From NCBI GenBank assembly GCA_016718845.1, contig JADKCK010000109.1, positions 1 to 64,000 on the forward strand: a stretch of DNA of 64,000 nt. Reading direction: 5' to 3'. The position numbers were made by a program, and so were the translations under genes. The notes beneath the pieces were generated by a model. It was given only the letters and a program-made list of their open reading frames with translations. It did not search any database and was not told where the DNA came from. Every line of letters begins with the position of its first letter. Position 1 is the first letter of the stretch. Of the stretch, positions 52,561-62,771 are shown piece by piece. This DNA comes from Sphingobacteriales bacterium (GTDB lineage Bacteria > Bacteroidota > Bacteroidia > Chitinophagales > UBA2359).

Positions 52561-53796
52561 TTATTCAATTTCTGTTAAGTCATATACTTCTGGGTGCGCC
52601 TTCATATATAACAACTTTTCAGGGTTTATTTTATCAAGGTCATCTTTAGTCACTTTATATTTTTCTAAAGTTTGCCCTTGAATAATCTGTCCTTCCTGTA
52701 TAATCGGTTTCTTTTTCACAACTATTTCGTACACATCTGGATGTTTTTTTATGTATTCCAATTTTTCGGCAGGCATGTTACTTATATCTTCTTGTGTCAC
52801 CTGATGCTTTTCGGCAGGTTGATGGGGATTTGCAACTATTGCAATTTGCTCATCTACGTATAGGGTATTAGCAATAAAATATAAATCGGGGTTTTGCAGA
52901 ATGTGTTGTTGTTTTTCGGACGGCATTTGGTCAAACTCCTGTTTGTCAATCAGTTGTTTGGTTCTTACGTTTATGTTTTCATACGCTTGTGTATGGGTTG
53001 CTATCCATGCTTGTTTAGCGGTCTCGTACTTTTGTTGGTCTTGTTGTTGATTACCCGTATCTACATGTTTTGGATAATCGGCGGGTAGTATTTGGTTTTG
53101 AGGGGGCGCGGGTATTTGTTCTGTTATTGGCATAACAGGCATTTCTTGTTGTTCGGCATTTTGGTTTGGGTTGTATGGCGGTATCATCACCGCTTTTTGC
53201 TCGGCAATAGGGCTACTGTTTACGGTTTCTGGTTCGGTGAGTTTAGTTTTTTGCTCTGTGTTGCTGATAACTACCGCAGGATTATTTTGGTAGTTTTGTC
53301 CTTCAAACATTTTTGCATACGCGGCGGGGTTAGCGGCAATCCATGCTTGTTTAGCAGCATCAAGTTTACGGTGGTCTTCGTCGGGGTTACCTGTGTCTAT
53401 CAGTTGGGGATAGTCGTCAGGGATTACTTGTTTTTGTATGGGTTGAAGGGCTACATTATTTATCGTTTTTTGAGGGGCAGCAATTGGGATTCCTTCTTGG
53501 GTATAGTGTTGGTTTGGAGGTATCGTAGCTGCTTTTTGTTCAGCCGTTGAGTTCTTGTTCTCTATTTCGGTTTTAACAGGCGCTTGCCACTGGCTATTAA
53601 CCATGGCGGGTATAGCTTTGGGGTTTGCTGCCATCCACGCTTTATTGGCGGCATTGTACCGTTGAGCATCTTCTTGTGGATTACCTGTATCTTGATAAAC
53701 AGGAAAATTATCCACTGATGTGCTCCCTATTTGTGCTTTAAGCAGCACAGAACAACTTAATGTTACCAATACATACAAGTTCATTATTAATCGCAT
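52561..53796 (-). CDS. Secreted DTGNP-repeat protein
   Basis: Starting at ATG 53796 gives a signal peptide (MNLYVLVTLSCSVLLKAQ core); the frame extends 16 codons further without one. The protein (about 411 aa) has three copies of a 37-residue motif, for example YPQLIDTGNPDEDHRKLDAAKQAWIAANPAAY, spaced about 100 residues apart by Pro/Gln-rich linkers. Near the C-terminus are three related units ending in HPxVYxI/L (EYIKKHPDVYEI, LYMKAHPEVYDL). I recall the DTGNP...AK..WI..NP unit from other Bacteroidota secreted proteins but know no function. It lies between two giant paralogous surface-protein genes on the same strand, so it may be a partner, for example a periplasmic chaperone or export factor. 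Confidence 0.78.
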   Translation of the reverse strand: MRLIMNLYVLVTLSCSVLLKAQIGSTSVDNFPVYQDTGNPQEDAQRYNAANKAWMAANPKAIPAMVNSQWQAPVKTEIENKNSTAEQKAATIPPNQHYTQEGIPIAAPQKTINNVALQPIQKQVIPDDYPQLIDTGNPDEDHRKLDAAKQAWIAANPAAYAKMFEGQNYQNNPAVVISNTEQKTKLTEPETVNSSPIAEQKAVMIPPYNPNQNAEQQEMPVMPITEQIPAPPQNQILPADYPKHVDTGNQQQDQQKYETAKQAWIATHTQAYENINVRTKQLIDKQEFDQMPSEKQQHILQNPDLYFIANTLYVDEQIAIVANPHQPAEKHQVTQEDISNMPAEKLEYIKKHPDVYEIVVKKKPIIQEGQIIQGQTLEKYKVTKDDLDKINPEKLLYMKAHPEVYDLTEIE

Positions 53797-53966
53797 GACA
53801 AAAATATTTAGGGGTAATTGAAAATCTAACAAGCAATTTGGCACTTACTTTACTGGTGTATACTATAAAAAAGCTATTAGTTAGTTATATTATGCTATTA
53901 AACCAATATTTAGGTACAAAGTTAGTCATAAAAATTTACTTTTTTCATTTTTCACAAAATAAAAAA

Positions 53967-54000
53967 AAAAGAGCAGTATTTAAAAATACTACTCTTTTTT
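53967..54000 (-). terminator. Terminator of giant surface-protein gene B
   Basis: AAAAGAGCAGTATT / AATACTACTCTTTT, one mismatch, 4-nt loop, with A and T runs on both sides. It follows the stop of giant gene B by about 25 bp. Confidence 0.8.
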
Positions 54001-54025
54001 TCAACTATTAAAAAACACAAACGAA

Positions 54026-57000
54026 CTATTGCCCATCAATGATAATAGTTGGCAATGGCGTAACTGTTACAGTTGCTGTTGCCGATGTAGCTGTTGTGCA
54101 ACCATCACCGCCACACGTATAAGTAGCGTGGTAATAGGTAGTTACGCTTAAAACAGGGGTGGTATAGGTAGTGCCGTTTGCATTGGGTATAGGTGTCCAT
54201 GTTGTGCCATTTGGGCTACTCTCCCACTGAATAGCACAGCCATTTGCCCCGCCTGTTGGCGTAGCTGTTAAAGTAGCATCGCTGCCCACACAAACACTTG
54301 TAGTACCTGATATGCTAATACTCGGAGCCGCATTTATGGTAATAATTACGGCATTAGAGGTGGCATCGCAAGGGCTTGTACAGTCGTAAATAGCTTGGTA
54401 GTGTGTAGTAGCATTAAGGGCAGATGAGGTATAAGTGATGCCATTTGCACCCGAAATATTACTCCACGACGAACCATCAGGGCTCGACTGCCATTGAATA
54501 CCACAATTGGCTGCATCAGGGTTGTTTACTGTTGCCACTAAATTAGCCACACCACCATCGCAAATTGTTGCCGAAGCAGCTATCGAAATAGTTGGCGTTG
54601 GATTACTTGCTACGAGTATGGCAATTGTCTTAGTAGAACAATTGAGTGCATCTGTTACCGTAAGTTCATAAGTACCTGCATCTAAACCGCTAATAGTTGG
54701 TACATTACCACCCGCATTAGACCATGTGTAGGTATAGGGTGTTGTACCACCATTAACACTTACTGCAATACTACCATTGTTAGCAGCCACACAGCTTTCG
54801 TTGGTAACAAGTGGCTGACTTATTGTTAATACATCGGGTTGTGTAATAAGTGTTGTGGCAGATGTGGTACAGTTGTTACTATCGGTAACGGTTACCGTAT
54901 AAGTATCTGCTTTTATACCACTAATATTTGCTGTTGTTGCCGTATTAGACCACAAATAGGTATATGGAGCTGTGCCACCCAATACATTAGTGCTTGCTGT
55001 TCCGTCGTTTAGTTCGTTGCAGGTTTCGTTGGTCGAGGTAATAGTTACACTAAACGGATTAGGTTCTAGCACAGTTTGGCTCAGTATTGTTGTACAAGCA
55101 TTGTTATCGGTAATGGTAACAACATATACGCCTGCCATTGCTGGGTTTATGTCTTGTGTATTTGCCCCATTCGACCAAACATAGGTATAAGGTGATGTAC
55201 CACCCGATACACTTACATCTATCAATCCATTATCAAGTTGGTTGCAAGTTTCGTTGGTAAGTACCGACGAGGCGCTTAGTATTGCCGTAGGTGCCGTTAT
55301 AGTGGCATTAGTTGTTGTTGAACAGTTATTTTGGTCGGTAACAATTACGGTGTAAATACCCGCAGATAGGTTGTTTGCTGTTTGTGTGGTTTGGGTTGGC
55401 GATGTGTTCCAAGTATAGGAATAAGCAGGTGTACCGCCTATTACATTAGCCGTTGCCGAGCCATTTGTTTGCCCAAAACACAATACATTTGTTGTACTTG
55501 TTGTAACAGATGGGCTTTCGTTAACCGTTATCACTACCGTAGAAACGGCTGCCACACAAGGACCAGCGGGGTCGTCGGTGGTTAAGGTTAGTGTTACCGT
55601 ACCACTTGTTATACTAGGTGTATAGGTAGATGTTAATGATGATGCATCGGAGAAAGTGCCACTCGAAGCCGTCCAGGTGCTGCTTGTTGCCCCCCCTCCT
55701 ATCGAGCCTGCTAAGGTTACACTACCACCCGAACACACCGTTTGTGGTGTGCCTGCGTTGGCAGTTGCTGCTGCATTAACCGTTATCACCACTGTTGATG
55801 TGGCTGCTGTACAAGGTCCAGCGGGGTCGTCGGTGGTTAGGGTTAGCGTTACTGTACCACTTGTTATACTAGGCGTATAGGTAGATGTTAAAGATGATGC
55901 ATCGGAGAAGGTTCCACTCGAAGCCGTCCATGTGCTGCTTGTTGCCCCCCCTCCTATCGAACCTGCTAAGGTTATAGTGCCATTTGAACACACCGTTTGT
56001 GGCGTGCCTGCATTGGCAGTTGCTGCTGCATTAACCGTTATCACTACCGTAGAAACGGCTGCCACACAAGGTCCAGCGGGGTCGTCGGTGGTTAAAGTTA
56101 GTGTTACGGTGCCACTTGTTATACTAGGTGTATAGGTAGTTGTTAAAGATGATGCATCGGAGAAAGTACCACTCGAAGCCGTCCAGGTGCTACTTGTTGC
56201 CCCCCCTCCTATCGAGCCTGCTAAGGTTATACTACCATTTGAACACACCGTTTGTGGCGTGCCTGCGTTGGCAGTTGCTGGAGTATTAACCGTGGTAACA
56301 ATAGCCGATGATGTGGTGCAACAAATATTAGTGCCAGAAGATAAGGTTATTGGATTAGCAGGTTCGCTGCCAAAACTAACCGAGCCATTGCCATAGTTGC
56401 CCTGTCCGCTACCTGCTGGCGATAAAAACTGATTACTTAAAGTAGTAGGTACTCCTATACCAGGGTCGTTGACCACCATCGCAAATACTTGCATATTACC
56501 CGTTGGGCTACCAAGTGCTGCTTTGCTTATTGCAAACTCAAAACCTTTGGTATAATCGCCTGTAGCTGTATTGGCGGTAAAGGCTAATCCTGCCGAACCT
56601 GCTGTACCCAAAAAGGTATTGGTATTGGCTTGCATATCGTACAAATCGAAATACATTAAACCCGATGCTTGGTTAATACCCACTATATAATCAGGCGAAA
56701 AGCCACTATCAAACGTAATACCGCCATTTAGGTTTTCGATAGAATAATAGGGCGAGCCGCTGCGGTTCGTCCAACTGCTTAAATTATTAAAACCGCCCGT
56801 TTTGCTATCAATAAAAAACAGTACTTTGTTGCCCGAACCATTAACTACATTACCTGCAATACCAAAGTTTAATTGGGTAGTATTGCCCGATAAATAAAGG
56901 GCATCTATGCGGTTATTGCCAAAGCCCGAAGATGCAGGACCGCCTGATGATGTGCTTATAGGACTTCCCCAAGCTGTTTCGGTAAAGTTTCCATCAAAGA

Positions 57001-60000
57001 TTACATCGTTGCACACCTGTACCGTAACACTCTGCCCATTAGTAAGTGCCGTAGTAGTAAAGGTATTAGTTGTACTATAAGTGCCCTGTGGCGAGCCATT
57101 TAGGTAAAACTGATAGTGTGTACCGCCGCTGCCCGTAAAGGTGACAGACTCACCCGAACAGATGGTATTGTCGGCATCTGACGAAACGATTCCTGCTGTT
57201 GGTGCTGCATTAATAATAACCGATGCAGTAGCTGTTACCGCAGGGCATCCGCCCGAAGCAGCTATGGTATATGTAACCGTGTAAGTACCCGCTGTGCTAG
57301 TGCTTGGCGTAATAATACCCGTAGAAGATGCTATTGTTAATCCCGCTGTGCTGCTGTATGTGCCGCCACTTGTGCCCGTTAAGGTAGGGCTAATGGTACC
57401 GCCATTGCTACAAACAGGCGAGCCTGCATAACTAATACTTGCCGTAGGTAAGGTTGTTACTGTCACCGAGGTAGTAGCTGTTACCGCAGGGCATCCGCCA
57501 GCCGCTGCTATGGTGTAGGTTACGGTATAAGTGCCTGCTGTGCTAGTGCTTGGCGTAATAATACCCGTAGACGAAGCTATGGTTAAACCCGCCGTGCTGC
57601 TGTATGTACCACCACTTGTGCCCGTTAATGTCGGGCTGATAGTACCGCTACTACTACAAACAGGCGAGCCTGCATAACTAATAGTTGCTGTTGGTAAAGT
57701 TGTTACTGTCACCGAGGTAGTAGCTGTTACAGCAGGACAACCACCCGCCGCTGCTATGGTATATGTAACCGTGTAAGTACCCGCTGTGCTAGTACTTGGT
57801 GTAATAATACCCGTAGATGGAGCTATTGTTAAACCAGCCGTACTGCTGTATGTGCCGCCACTTGTACCCGTTAATGTCGGGCTAATGGTACCGCCATTGC
57901 TACAAACAGGCGAGCCTGCATAACTAATACTTGCTGTGGGTAAAGCTGTTACTGTCACCGAGGTAGTTGCTGTTACAGCAGGGCATCCGCCCGATGCTGC
58001 TATGGTGTAAGTAACCGTATAAGTGCCTGCCGTGCTTGTGCTTGGCGTAATAATACCCGTAGATGGAGCTATGGTTAAACCCGCCGTGCTGCTGTATGTT
58101 CCGCCACTTGTACCCGTTAAGGTAGGGCTAATGGTACCGCTACTACTACAAACAGGCGAGCCTGCATAGCTAATAGTTGCTGTTGGTAAAGTTGTTACTA
58201 CAACCGAGGTCGTAGACGTAGAACTGCAATTGGCTGCATTAGTAACTGTTACGGTATAAGTGCCTGCCATGGCGGTAGTAGCATTGCTAATGTTAGGATT
58301 TTGAGCAGCACTGCTAAAACTATTTGGTCCGCTCCACGCATAAGAGGTACCGCCACTAGCTGTTAGGTTAATGGTATTGCCCGAACAAACGGGGCTATTG
58401 CTACCTGCTACTGCTGTAGGTAGTGCATTTACGGTAGTGACAATGGCACTTGATGTTGTACAGCAAACAGCGTTTATGTTATCTACCGTAATGGGGTTGG
58501 GTGCCGCCGACCCAAAAGTAACAGCTCCCGAGCCATAATTACCATCACCGCTACCTGCGGGTGTCAAAAATTTGTTGTTCAAAAATCCACCATCAGAAGT
58601 GTAGGCTACAAAAAACTTGATAGTGCCGCCTGCATAACCCAACAAAGATTTAGCTATTGCCATTTCAAAACCTTGCGTGTTGCTGCCACTTGTGGGGCTT
58701 ATGTTTCCTTCTAAGGTTGATGAAGTATTATCGCCCAAAAAAGTATTTGAGCCACTGGCACTTAGGGTGTACAAATCGTAAAAATAATTATTGTGCGACG
58801 CATTTGTACCAATTACTAAACAGTAATCTGCATTAAAACCCGAGTCGAAGGTAGTACCGCTATTAAAGGTATTGATACCTCCGGGTGCGCCTGTTCGTCC
58901 AAAGTTAGCAGTGTTGTAGCCTCCCGATTTGGAGTCGATGAATATCAGTATTCGGTTGTTATTTTGTACATTACCAGCTAAACCAATATAAATATCGTTG
59001 TTGTTACCGCCCGTTACATACAAGGCATTTGGTTTCGTGACCGTACCAAAACCTGTACTTGGTGCGGGTCCGCCTGCCGATGTAGCAATAGGGCTTCCCC
59101 AAGCTGTTTCGGTTATTGTTCCATCAAATATAACATCGTTACAAGCTTGTACCGTAACACTTTGTCCGTTGGTTAAGGTATTGGTTACATAGGTATTGGT
59201 GGTACTGTAAGTGCCTTGTGGCGAGCCATTTAGGTAAAACTGATAATGCGTACCGCCGCCGCCCGTAAAAGTAACAGATTGCCCCGTACAGATGGTGTTA
59301 TCGGCATCGGACGAGTTAAGTGTGGTGCTAGGCGAAGTATTAATGATAACTGCTGTAGTTGCCGTTGCGGTACAGCCATTGCTATCGGTAACAGTAACGG
59401 TATAAGTACCCCCATTAGCTGCTACTGCATTGCTAATGTTTGGGTTTTGTGTAGTATTAGTAAAACCGTTTGGTCCCGCAATTAGCCACAACGAGACCCG
59501 GCTGGCAGTTAAATTGATGGTACTGCCCGAACAAACGGGGCTATTGCTACCTGCCGTTGCTGCTGCCACCGTATTTACTAACACCGCCTGATTACCCGAC
59601 GTAGCTGCATCACAACCATTGCCTGTGCAAGTGTAAATAGCCCTGAAATAAGTAGTAGCTGTTATGGGTAAAGATGTTTGTGGATTGAGACCAGTACCAA
59701 AATTAACCCAAGTGCCAGGTGTAGGTGTGCTGTATTGCCATTGTATGGTACAAGTACCTGTGCCGTTAATAGGTGTTGCCGTAAGTTGTACGGTGTTATT
59801 GGGGCAAACAATGGCATTGTCTACACTTATAGATATGGCAGGGTCGGATTGTATGCTAACAGTAGTAGTTGAGTTAGCGGTACAATTGTTGGCATCGGTA
59901 ACTGCTACGGTATATACACCTGCATTTACTAACTGTGCATTAGTAATGCTTGGGTTTTGTGTGCCATTTGAGTAGCTATTAGGTCCTGTCCAGCTATAAG

Positions 60001-60118
60001 AAGTACCCCCTGTTGCCGAAAGGTTTACGGTTCCGCCTATGCAAACGGGGCTGGTGTTAGACGAAGTTACATTCATAGGAGGATAAACGGTAACAGTTAG
60101 CGTAAAGTTGCTACCCAC
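54026..60118 (-). CDS. Giant Ig-like/SprB-repeat surface protein B, C-terminal part
   Basis: This 2030-aa fragment is built of Ig-like repeats (SPVCIGGTVNLSATGGTSYSWTGPN type). It has two copies of a roughly 220-residue insert resembling CBM9/DOMON-like binding domains (DVIFDGTITETAWGSPI...; 58480-59110 and 56310-57000) and four 82-residue repeats (TISYAGSPVCSSSGTISPTLTG). Three 85-residue repeats (TANAGTPQTVCSNGSITLAGS) and SprB-type repeats follow, then the C-terminal units shared with giant protein A. It ends at LPTIIIDGQ without a sorting domain. The upstream frame is broken around 60119-60168, where more than one indel is needed. Role: adhesin or gliding-type surface filament, inferred from repeats. 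Confidence 0.82.
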   Translation of the reverse strand: MGSNFTLTVTVYPPMNVTSSNTSPVCIGGTVNLSATGGTSYSWTGPNSYSNGTQNPSITNAQLVNAGVYTVAVTDANNCTANSTTTVSIQSDPAISISVDNAIVCPNNTVQLTATPINGTGTCTIQWQYSTPTPGTWVNFGTGLNPQTSLPITATTYFRAIYTCTGNGCDAATSGNQAVLVNTVAAATAGSNSPVCSGSTINLTASRVSLWLIAGPNGFTNTTQNPNISNAVAANGGTYTVTVTDSNGCTATATTAVIINTSPSTTLNSSDADNTICTGQSVTFTGGGGTHYQFYLNGSPQGTYSTTNTYVTNTLTNGQSVTVQACNDVIFDGTITETAWGSPIATSAGGPAPSTGFGTVTKPNALYVTGGNNNDIYIGLAGNVQNNNRILIFIDSKSGGYNTANFGRTGAPGGINTFNSGTTFDSGFNADYCLVIGTNASHNNYFYDLYTLSASGSNTFLGDNTSSTLEGNISPTSGSNTQGFEMAIAKSLLGYAGGTIKFFVAYTSDGGFLNNKFLTPAGSGDGNYGSGAVTFGSAAPNPITVDNINAVCCTTSSAIVTTVNALPTAVAGSNSPVCSGNTINLTASGGTSYAWSGPNSFSSAAQNPNISNATTAMAGTYTVTVTNAANCSSTSTTSVVVTTLPTATISYAGSPVCSSSGTISPTLTGTSGGTYSSTAGLTIAPSTGIITPSTSTAGTYTVTYTIAASGGCPAVTATTSVTVTALPTASISYAGSPVCSNGGTISPTLTGTSGGTYSSTAGLTIAPSTGIITPSTSTAGTYTVTYTIAAAGGCPAVTATTSVTVTTLPTATISYAGSPVCSSSGTISPTLTGTSGGTYSSTAGLTIASSTGIITPSTSTAGTYTVTYTIAAAGGCPAVTATTSVTVTTLPTASISYAGSPVCSNGGTISPTLTGTSGGTYSSTAGLTIASSTGIITPSTSTAGTYTVTYTIAASGGCPAVTATASVIINAAPTAGIVSSDADNTICSGESVTFTGSGGTHYQFYLNGSPQGTYSTTNTFTTTALTNGQSVTVQVCNDVIFDGNFTETAWGSPISTSSGGPASSGFGNNRIDALYLSGNTTQLNFGIAGNVVNGSGNKVLFFIDSKTGGFNNLSSWTNRSGSPYYSIENLNGGITFDSGFSPDYIVGINQASGLMYFDLYDMQANTNTFLGTAGSAGLAFTANTATGDYTKGFEFAISKAALGSPTGNMQVFAMVVNDPGIGVPTTLSNQFLSPAGSGQGNYGNGSVSFGSEPANPITLSSGTNICCTTSSAIVTTVNTPATANAGTPQTVCSNGSITLAGSIGGGATSSTWTASSGTFSDASSLTTTYTPSITSGTVTLTLTTDDPAGPCVAAVSTVVITVNAAATANAGTPQTVCSNGTITLAGSIGGGATSSTWTASSGTFSDASSLTSTYTPSITSGTVTLTLTTDDPAGPCTAATSTVVITVNAAATANAGTPQTVCSGGSVTLAGSIGGGATSSTWTASSGTFSDASSLTSTYTPSITSGTVTLTLTTDDPAGPCVAAVSTVVITVNESPSVTTSTTNVLCFGQTNGSATANVIGGTPAYSYTWNTSPTQTTQTANNLSAGIYTVIVTDQNNCSTTTNATITAPTAILSASSVLTNETCNQLDNGLIDVSVSGGTSPYTYVWSNGANTQDINPAMAGVYVVTITDNNACTTILSQTVLEPNPFSVTITSTNETCNELNDGTASTNVLGGTAPYTYLWSNTATTANISGIKADTYTVTVTDSNNCTTSATTLITQPDVLTISQPLVTNESCVAANNGSIAVSVNGGTTPYTYTWSNAGGNVPTISGLDAGTYELTVTDALNCSTKTIAILVASNPTPTISIAASATICDGGVANLVATVNNPDAANCGIQWQSSPDGSSWSNISGANGITYTSSALNATTHYQAIYDCTSPCDATSNAVIITINAAPSISISGTTSVCVGSDATLTATPTGGANGCAIQWESSPNGTTWTPIPNANGTTYTTPVLSVTTYYHATYTCGGDGCTTATSATATVTVTPLPTIIIDGQ
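55530..56295 (-). repeat. Three tandem 255-bp coding repeats in giant protein B
   Basis: The landmark GAACACACCG occurs at 55731, 55986 and 56241, a 255-bp period. The units encode 85-residue Ig-like repeats. Confidence 0.87.
57203..58186 (-). repeat. Four tandem 246-bp coding repeats in giant protein B
   Basis: The landmark CAAACAGGCGAGCCTGCATA begins at 57411, 57657, 57903 and 58149, a 246-bp period. The units encode 82-residue repeats (SYAGSPVCS...TYTVTYTIAASGGCPAVTA). Confidence 0.88.
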
Positions 60119-60168
60119 ACAATTAGCAGGAGCAGTTCTGTTGGACGCACCGTAAAGTAACAGTTTGA

Positions 60169-61092
60169 TTACTCGCTTGTATTGGTAAGCGTACCGCTTA
60201 AAGTAGTGCCGCTAATAGTACCTGTACCTGTGATATTGGCATTAGCAGATTGACTGATAAGCGTGAAGTAGTACCGCAATGGCATTATACTGGTGCCTAA
60301 TGTGGTACTAAATGCCACACCACTACACACATTTTGAGCAGCAGGTGTTGCCGTACCAATAGGAGCATCTACTACCGTAATAGTGGCTAAATTGCTCGAT
60401 GCAGTGGTACAAGATGTCCCACTCGAACGGTATTCGCAACGGTACGAGTATACACCCGCAACTAAACCACCTACCTGCAATGTACCCGTTGTAGCACCTA
60501 TATAAGATACCCCTGCGGGTGTTCCAGCTACCACATCTGCCCAAATCGACCCGTTGAAATATTGCCATTGATAAACCGATGAATATCCACCCGAAGCTGT
60601 GACGCTTAAAGTACCTGTTGCACCCGCACAAATAGGAGTACTAGTAGGGTTAGTAATACTTGGCTGGGCGACTACGGTTACTGTTACCGCATTGCTAGTT
60701 ATAGAAGTACAACCTGTGGTGCCCGAACTTATCACACATTGATAATAAATAGTGCCTGCCGATGCCGTAGATGGTGTATAGGTGCTTGATGTAGCTCCAC
60801 TTATATTGGTATAAGACCCTCCAGCACCAGTAGCCGAAGATTGCCATTGATAGGTAGGTGTTGCACTACCACCTGTTGCAGCCGTACTAAGTGCCACAGC
60901 AGAACCAATACAAGTAGATACCGATGTTGGTTGATTAGTAATAGATAAAGATGGATAGATATTTACCGTAGCACAATTCGAGGTTAATCCATCGCATTCT
61001 ACGCCAGTTTGTGTAATAAGGCATCTGAAAAAATATTGCCCTGCTGTAGCTGTTGGTACAGTATAGGTAGAAGCATTGCCTCCAGATGCCAC
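60169..61092 (-). CDS. Giant surface protein B, Ig-like middle fragment
   Basis: This 307-aa piece has four Ig-like units of 80-90 residues, for example CIGSAVALSTAATGGSATPTYQWQSSATGAGGSYTNISGATSSTYTP and CAGATGTLSVTASGGYSSVYQWQYFNGS, each with the Cys...YQW...Y.C pattern. The upstream link is a missing base in a G run at 61108-61110: restoring it gives NCPDGWANVASGGNASTYTVPTA. It is part of the same gene as 54026-60118 and 60999-62771 and not an independent gene. Confidence 0.75.
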   Translation of the reverse strand: MASGGNASTYTVPTATAGQYFFRCLITQTGVECDGLTSNCATVNIYPSLSITNQPTSVSTCIGSAVALSTAATGGSATPTYQWQSSATGAGGSYTNISGATSSTYTPSTASAGTIYYQCVISSGTTGCTSITSNAVTVTVVAQPSITNPTSTPICAGATGTLSVTASGGYSSVYQWQYFNGSIWADVVAGTPAGVSYIGATTGTLQVGGLVAGVYSYRCEYRSSGTSCTTASSNLATITVVDAPIGTATPAAQNVCSGVAFSTTLGTSIMPLRYYFTLISQSANANITGTGTISGTTLSGTLTNTSE

Positions 61093-62771
61093 ATTTGCCC
61101 AGCCATCGGGCAGTTAGAGGTAGATACTTGCCATTGGTAACTAAACGTTCCGGTGCCACCTGTTGCCGCTGTGGTTAATGTTAAACTATAGTTTTGACAG
61201 ATATCGGCATCAGTTGGTTGGGTAAGCATTGTTGGGTCGGCTACTACGGTTACGGTTGTATAGGCTGGTATCGACCATCCACAACAACCATCTTTTTCTT
61301 TATATTTAATGGTATAAACACCTGCGGTATTAAAGGGACCAAAAGTAGGTGTTGCTGAATTTGATGTGTTAGTTGTTAAATTTGAGGTAAGTGCTGCCCC
61401 ACAAGCGGGCGAAGTAACGTTATTACCATCAAAAACGTCCCAATCAAAATCTTCGGGGGTGTTCCAACTGGTTTTACTCATGTCTACGCTTCCGCCAATA
61501 CATATTGTTGATGCACTTGGTGTAATAACGGGTGCTGTTCGAGCATCGGCAGAGATAACCAAATAATCGGTAAAGGTGACACCACCAACTGTAATACTTG
61601 ATGTTTGATTGGCTGTATTGGTGTATACAATAGGGCTTGTAGAGTTTAAAGTAGTACTACCTAAGTTGCCCCTACAATCGTTTACGGTTGCAAAGCCTGT
61701 ACCCGAAAACGACCATGTTGGCGATACCTGACTGGTTGATAAGTAAATTTCTGAATTTCTACAAGGTTTATAGTTGTTGTAATTAATGGTAACCGTTGGG
61801 CTTGTAGGTATAGTTACAGATGGAGAAGAGGTTGTTCCTGTTCCGCCGGATTGAGAGAGTACTTGTGCCGAAATACCAGTAGCACCATCTCGCCCACGAC
61901 CACCTGCTGCGCCATTTGCACCTTTACTACCATTACCACCTGCTCCTACTTCGCCCGTACAAGCACCAGCTCCCGAGCCGCCGTTACCGCCTGTGCCACC
62001 GCCACCGCCAGTTTGACCTGTACCACCTGTACCTGCCGTTCCGGCTACAAGAGTTGTGCTACTTATAGTACCTAATGTGCCGTTTACCCATCTTGGAAAC
62101 GACGACCCTGCACCCCATGCACCTGCACCGCCTTGACCACCTTGTCCGCCAGAGCCACCTGCACCACCGCCATTTCCACCTCCATCATCTACTACGCACC
62201 AGCAGCATCCGCACTCGGCATTAGAGCCACCACCGCCGCCGCCAGCACCACCACCGCCGCCTGTACCATCGCCGCCATTTGCCGATTGAGGGGCAGGTAC
62301 AAAAAAGTTGGAGTAGGTAATGTTGGTTGGTCTATCGCCTGCTGTATGATTGGGTGTACCTAATGTACCATTTGTTGCCTCTGATACACCTATGCCACCC
62401 GATGCACTAGCACCCGGACCACCTGGTCGTCCGCCACCACCGCCACCACCAGCACTAGGGTCTCGTGCAGCACCTGCTCCACCATTAGAGCCTACAGTAC
62501 CAGATGCACCTGATACACAACCAGATGCATCTCCATCACCACCACGTCCGCCATTACCACCATTACCACCTGCTCGGGCACCGCCTCCAACGGTTGCTCC
62601 GCCTGTACCACCATTACCAGGTGCTCCATCACAAGAGCCATTGTTACCGCCACCACCTGTATTTCCGTTAGAGCCAGCAGCTCCTAAACCCGAACCTGAA
62701 ACGCCATTGGCAGCAGCACCGCTAGTAATATTTACAACGAATAATTTTATCCCGATGAGTTGTCTATCCAT
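60999..62771 (-). CDS. Giant surface protein B, glycine-rich and Ig-like fragment
   Basis: This 590-aa piece is in frame from about 62750 to 61109. Residues about 15-300 are extraordinarily rich in Gly with Asn, Ala, Ser and Thr (GNGGTGGATVGGGARAGGNG type), like collagen-like or PGRS low-complexity domains. Cysteines (SNAECGCCWCVVDDGGG, GACTGEVGAGG) punctuate it. Ig-like domains with YQW follow. Upstream, one base is missing in a C run (62751-62753): repairing it joins NYGLWIDNSSG to GIKLFVVNITSG. Antisense proline-rich frames here are shadows. Confidence 0.75.
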   Translation of the reverse strand: MDRQLIGIKLFVVNITSGAAANGVSGSGLGAAGSNGNTGGGGNNGSCDGAPGNGGTGGATVGGGARAGGNGGNGGRGGDGDASGCVSGASGTVGSNGGAGAARDPSAGGGGGGGRPGGPGASASGGIGVSEATNGTLGTPNHTAGDRPTNITYSNFFVPAPQSANGGDGTGGGGGAGGGGGGSNAECGCCWCVVDDGGGNGGGAGGSGGQGGQGGAGAWGAGSSFPRWVNGTLGTISSTTLVAGTAGTGGTGQTGGGGGTGGNGGSGAGACTGEVGAGGNGSKGANGAAGGRGRDGATGISAQVLSQSGGTGTTSSPSVTIPTSPTVTINYNNYKPCRNSEIYLSTSQVSPTWSFSGTGFATVNDCRGNLGSTTLNSTSPIVYTNTANQTSSITVGGVTFTDYLVISADARTAPVITPSASTICIGGSVDMSKTSWNTPEDFDWDVFDGNNVTSPACGAALTSNLTTNTSNSATPTFGPFNTAGVYTIKYKEKDGCCGWSIPAYTTVTVVADPTMLTQPTDADICQNYSLTLTTAATGGTGTFSYQWQVSTSNCPMAGQMWHLEAMLLPILYQQLQQGNIFSDALLHKLA

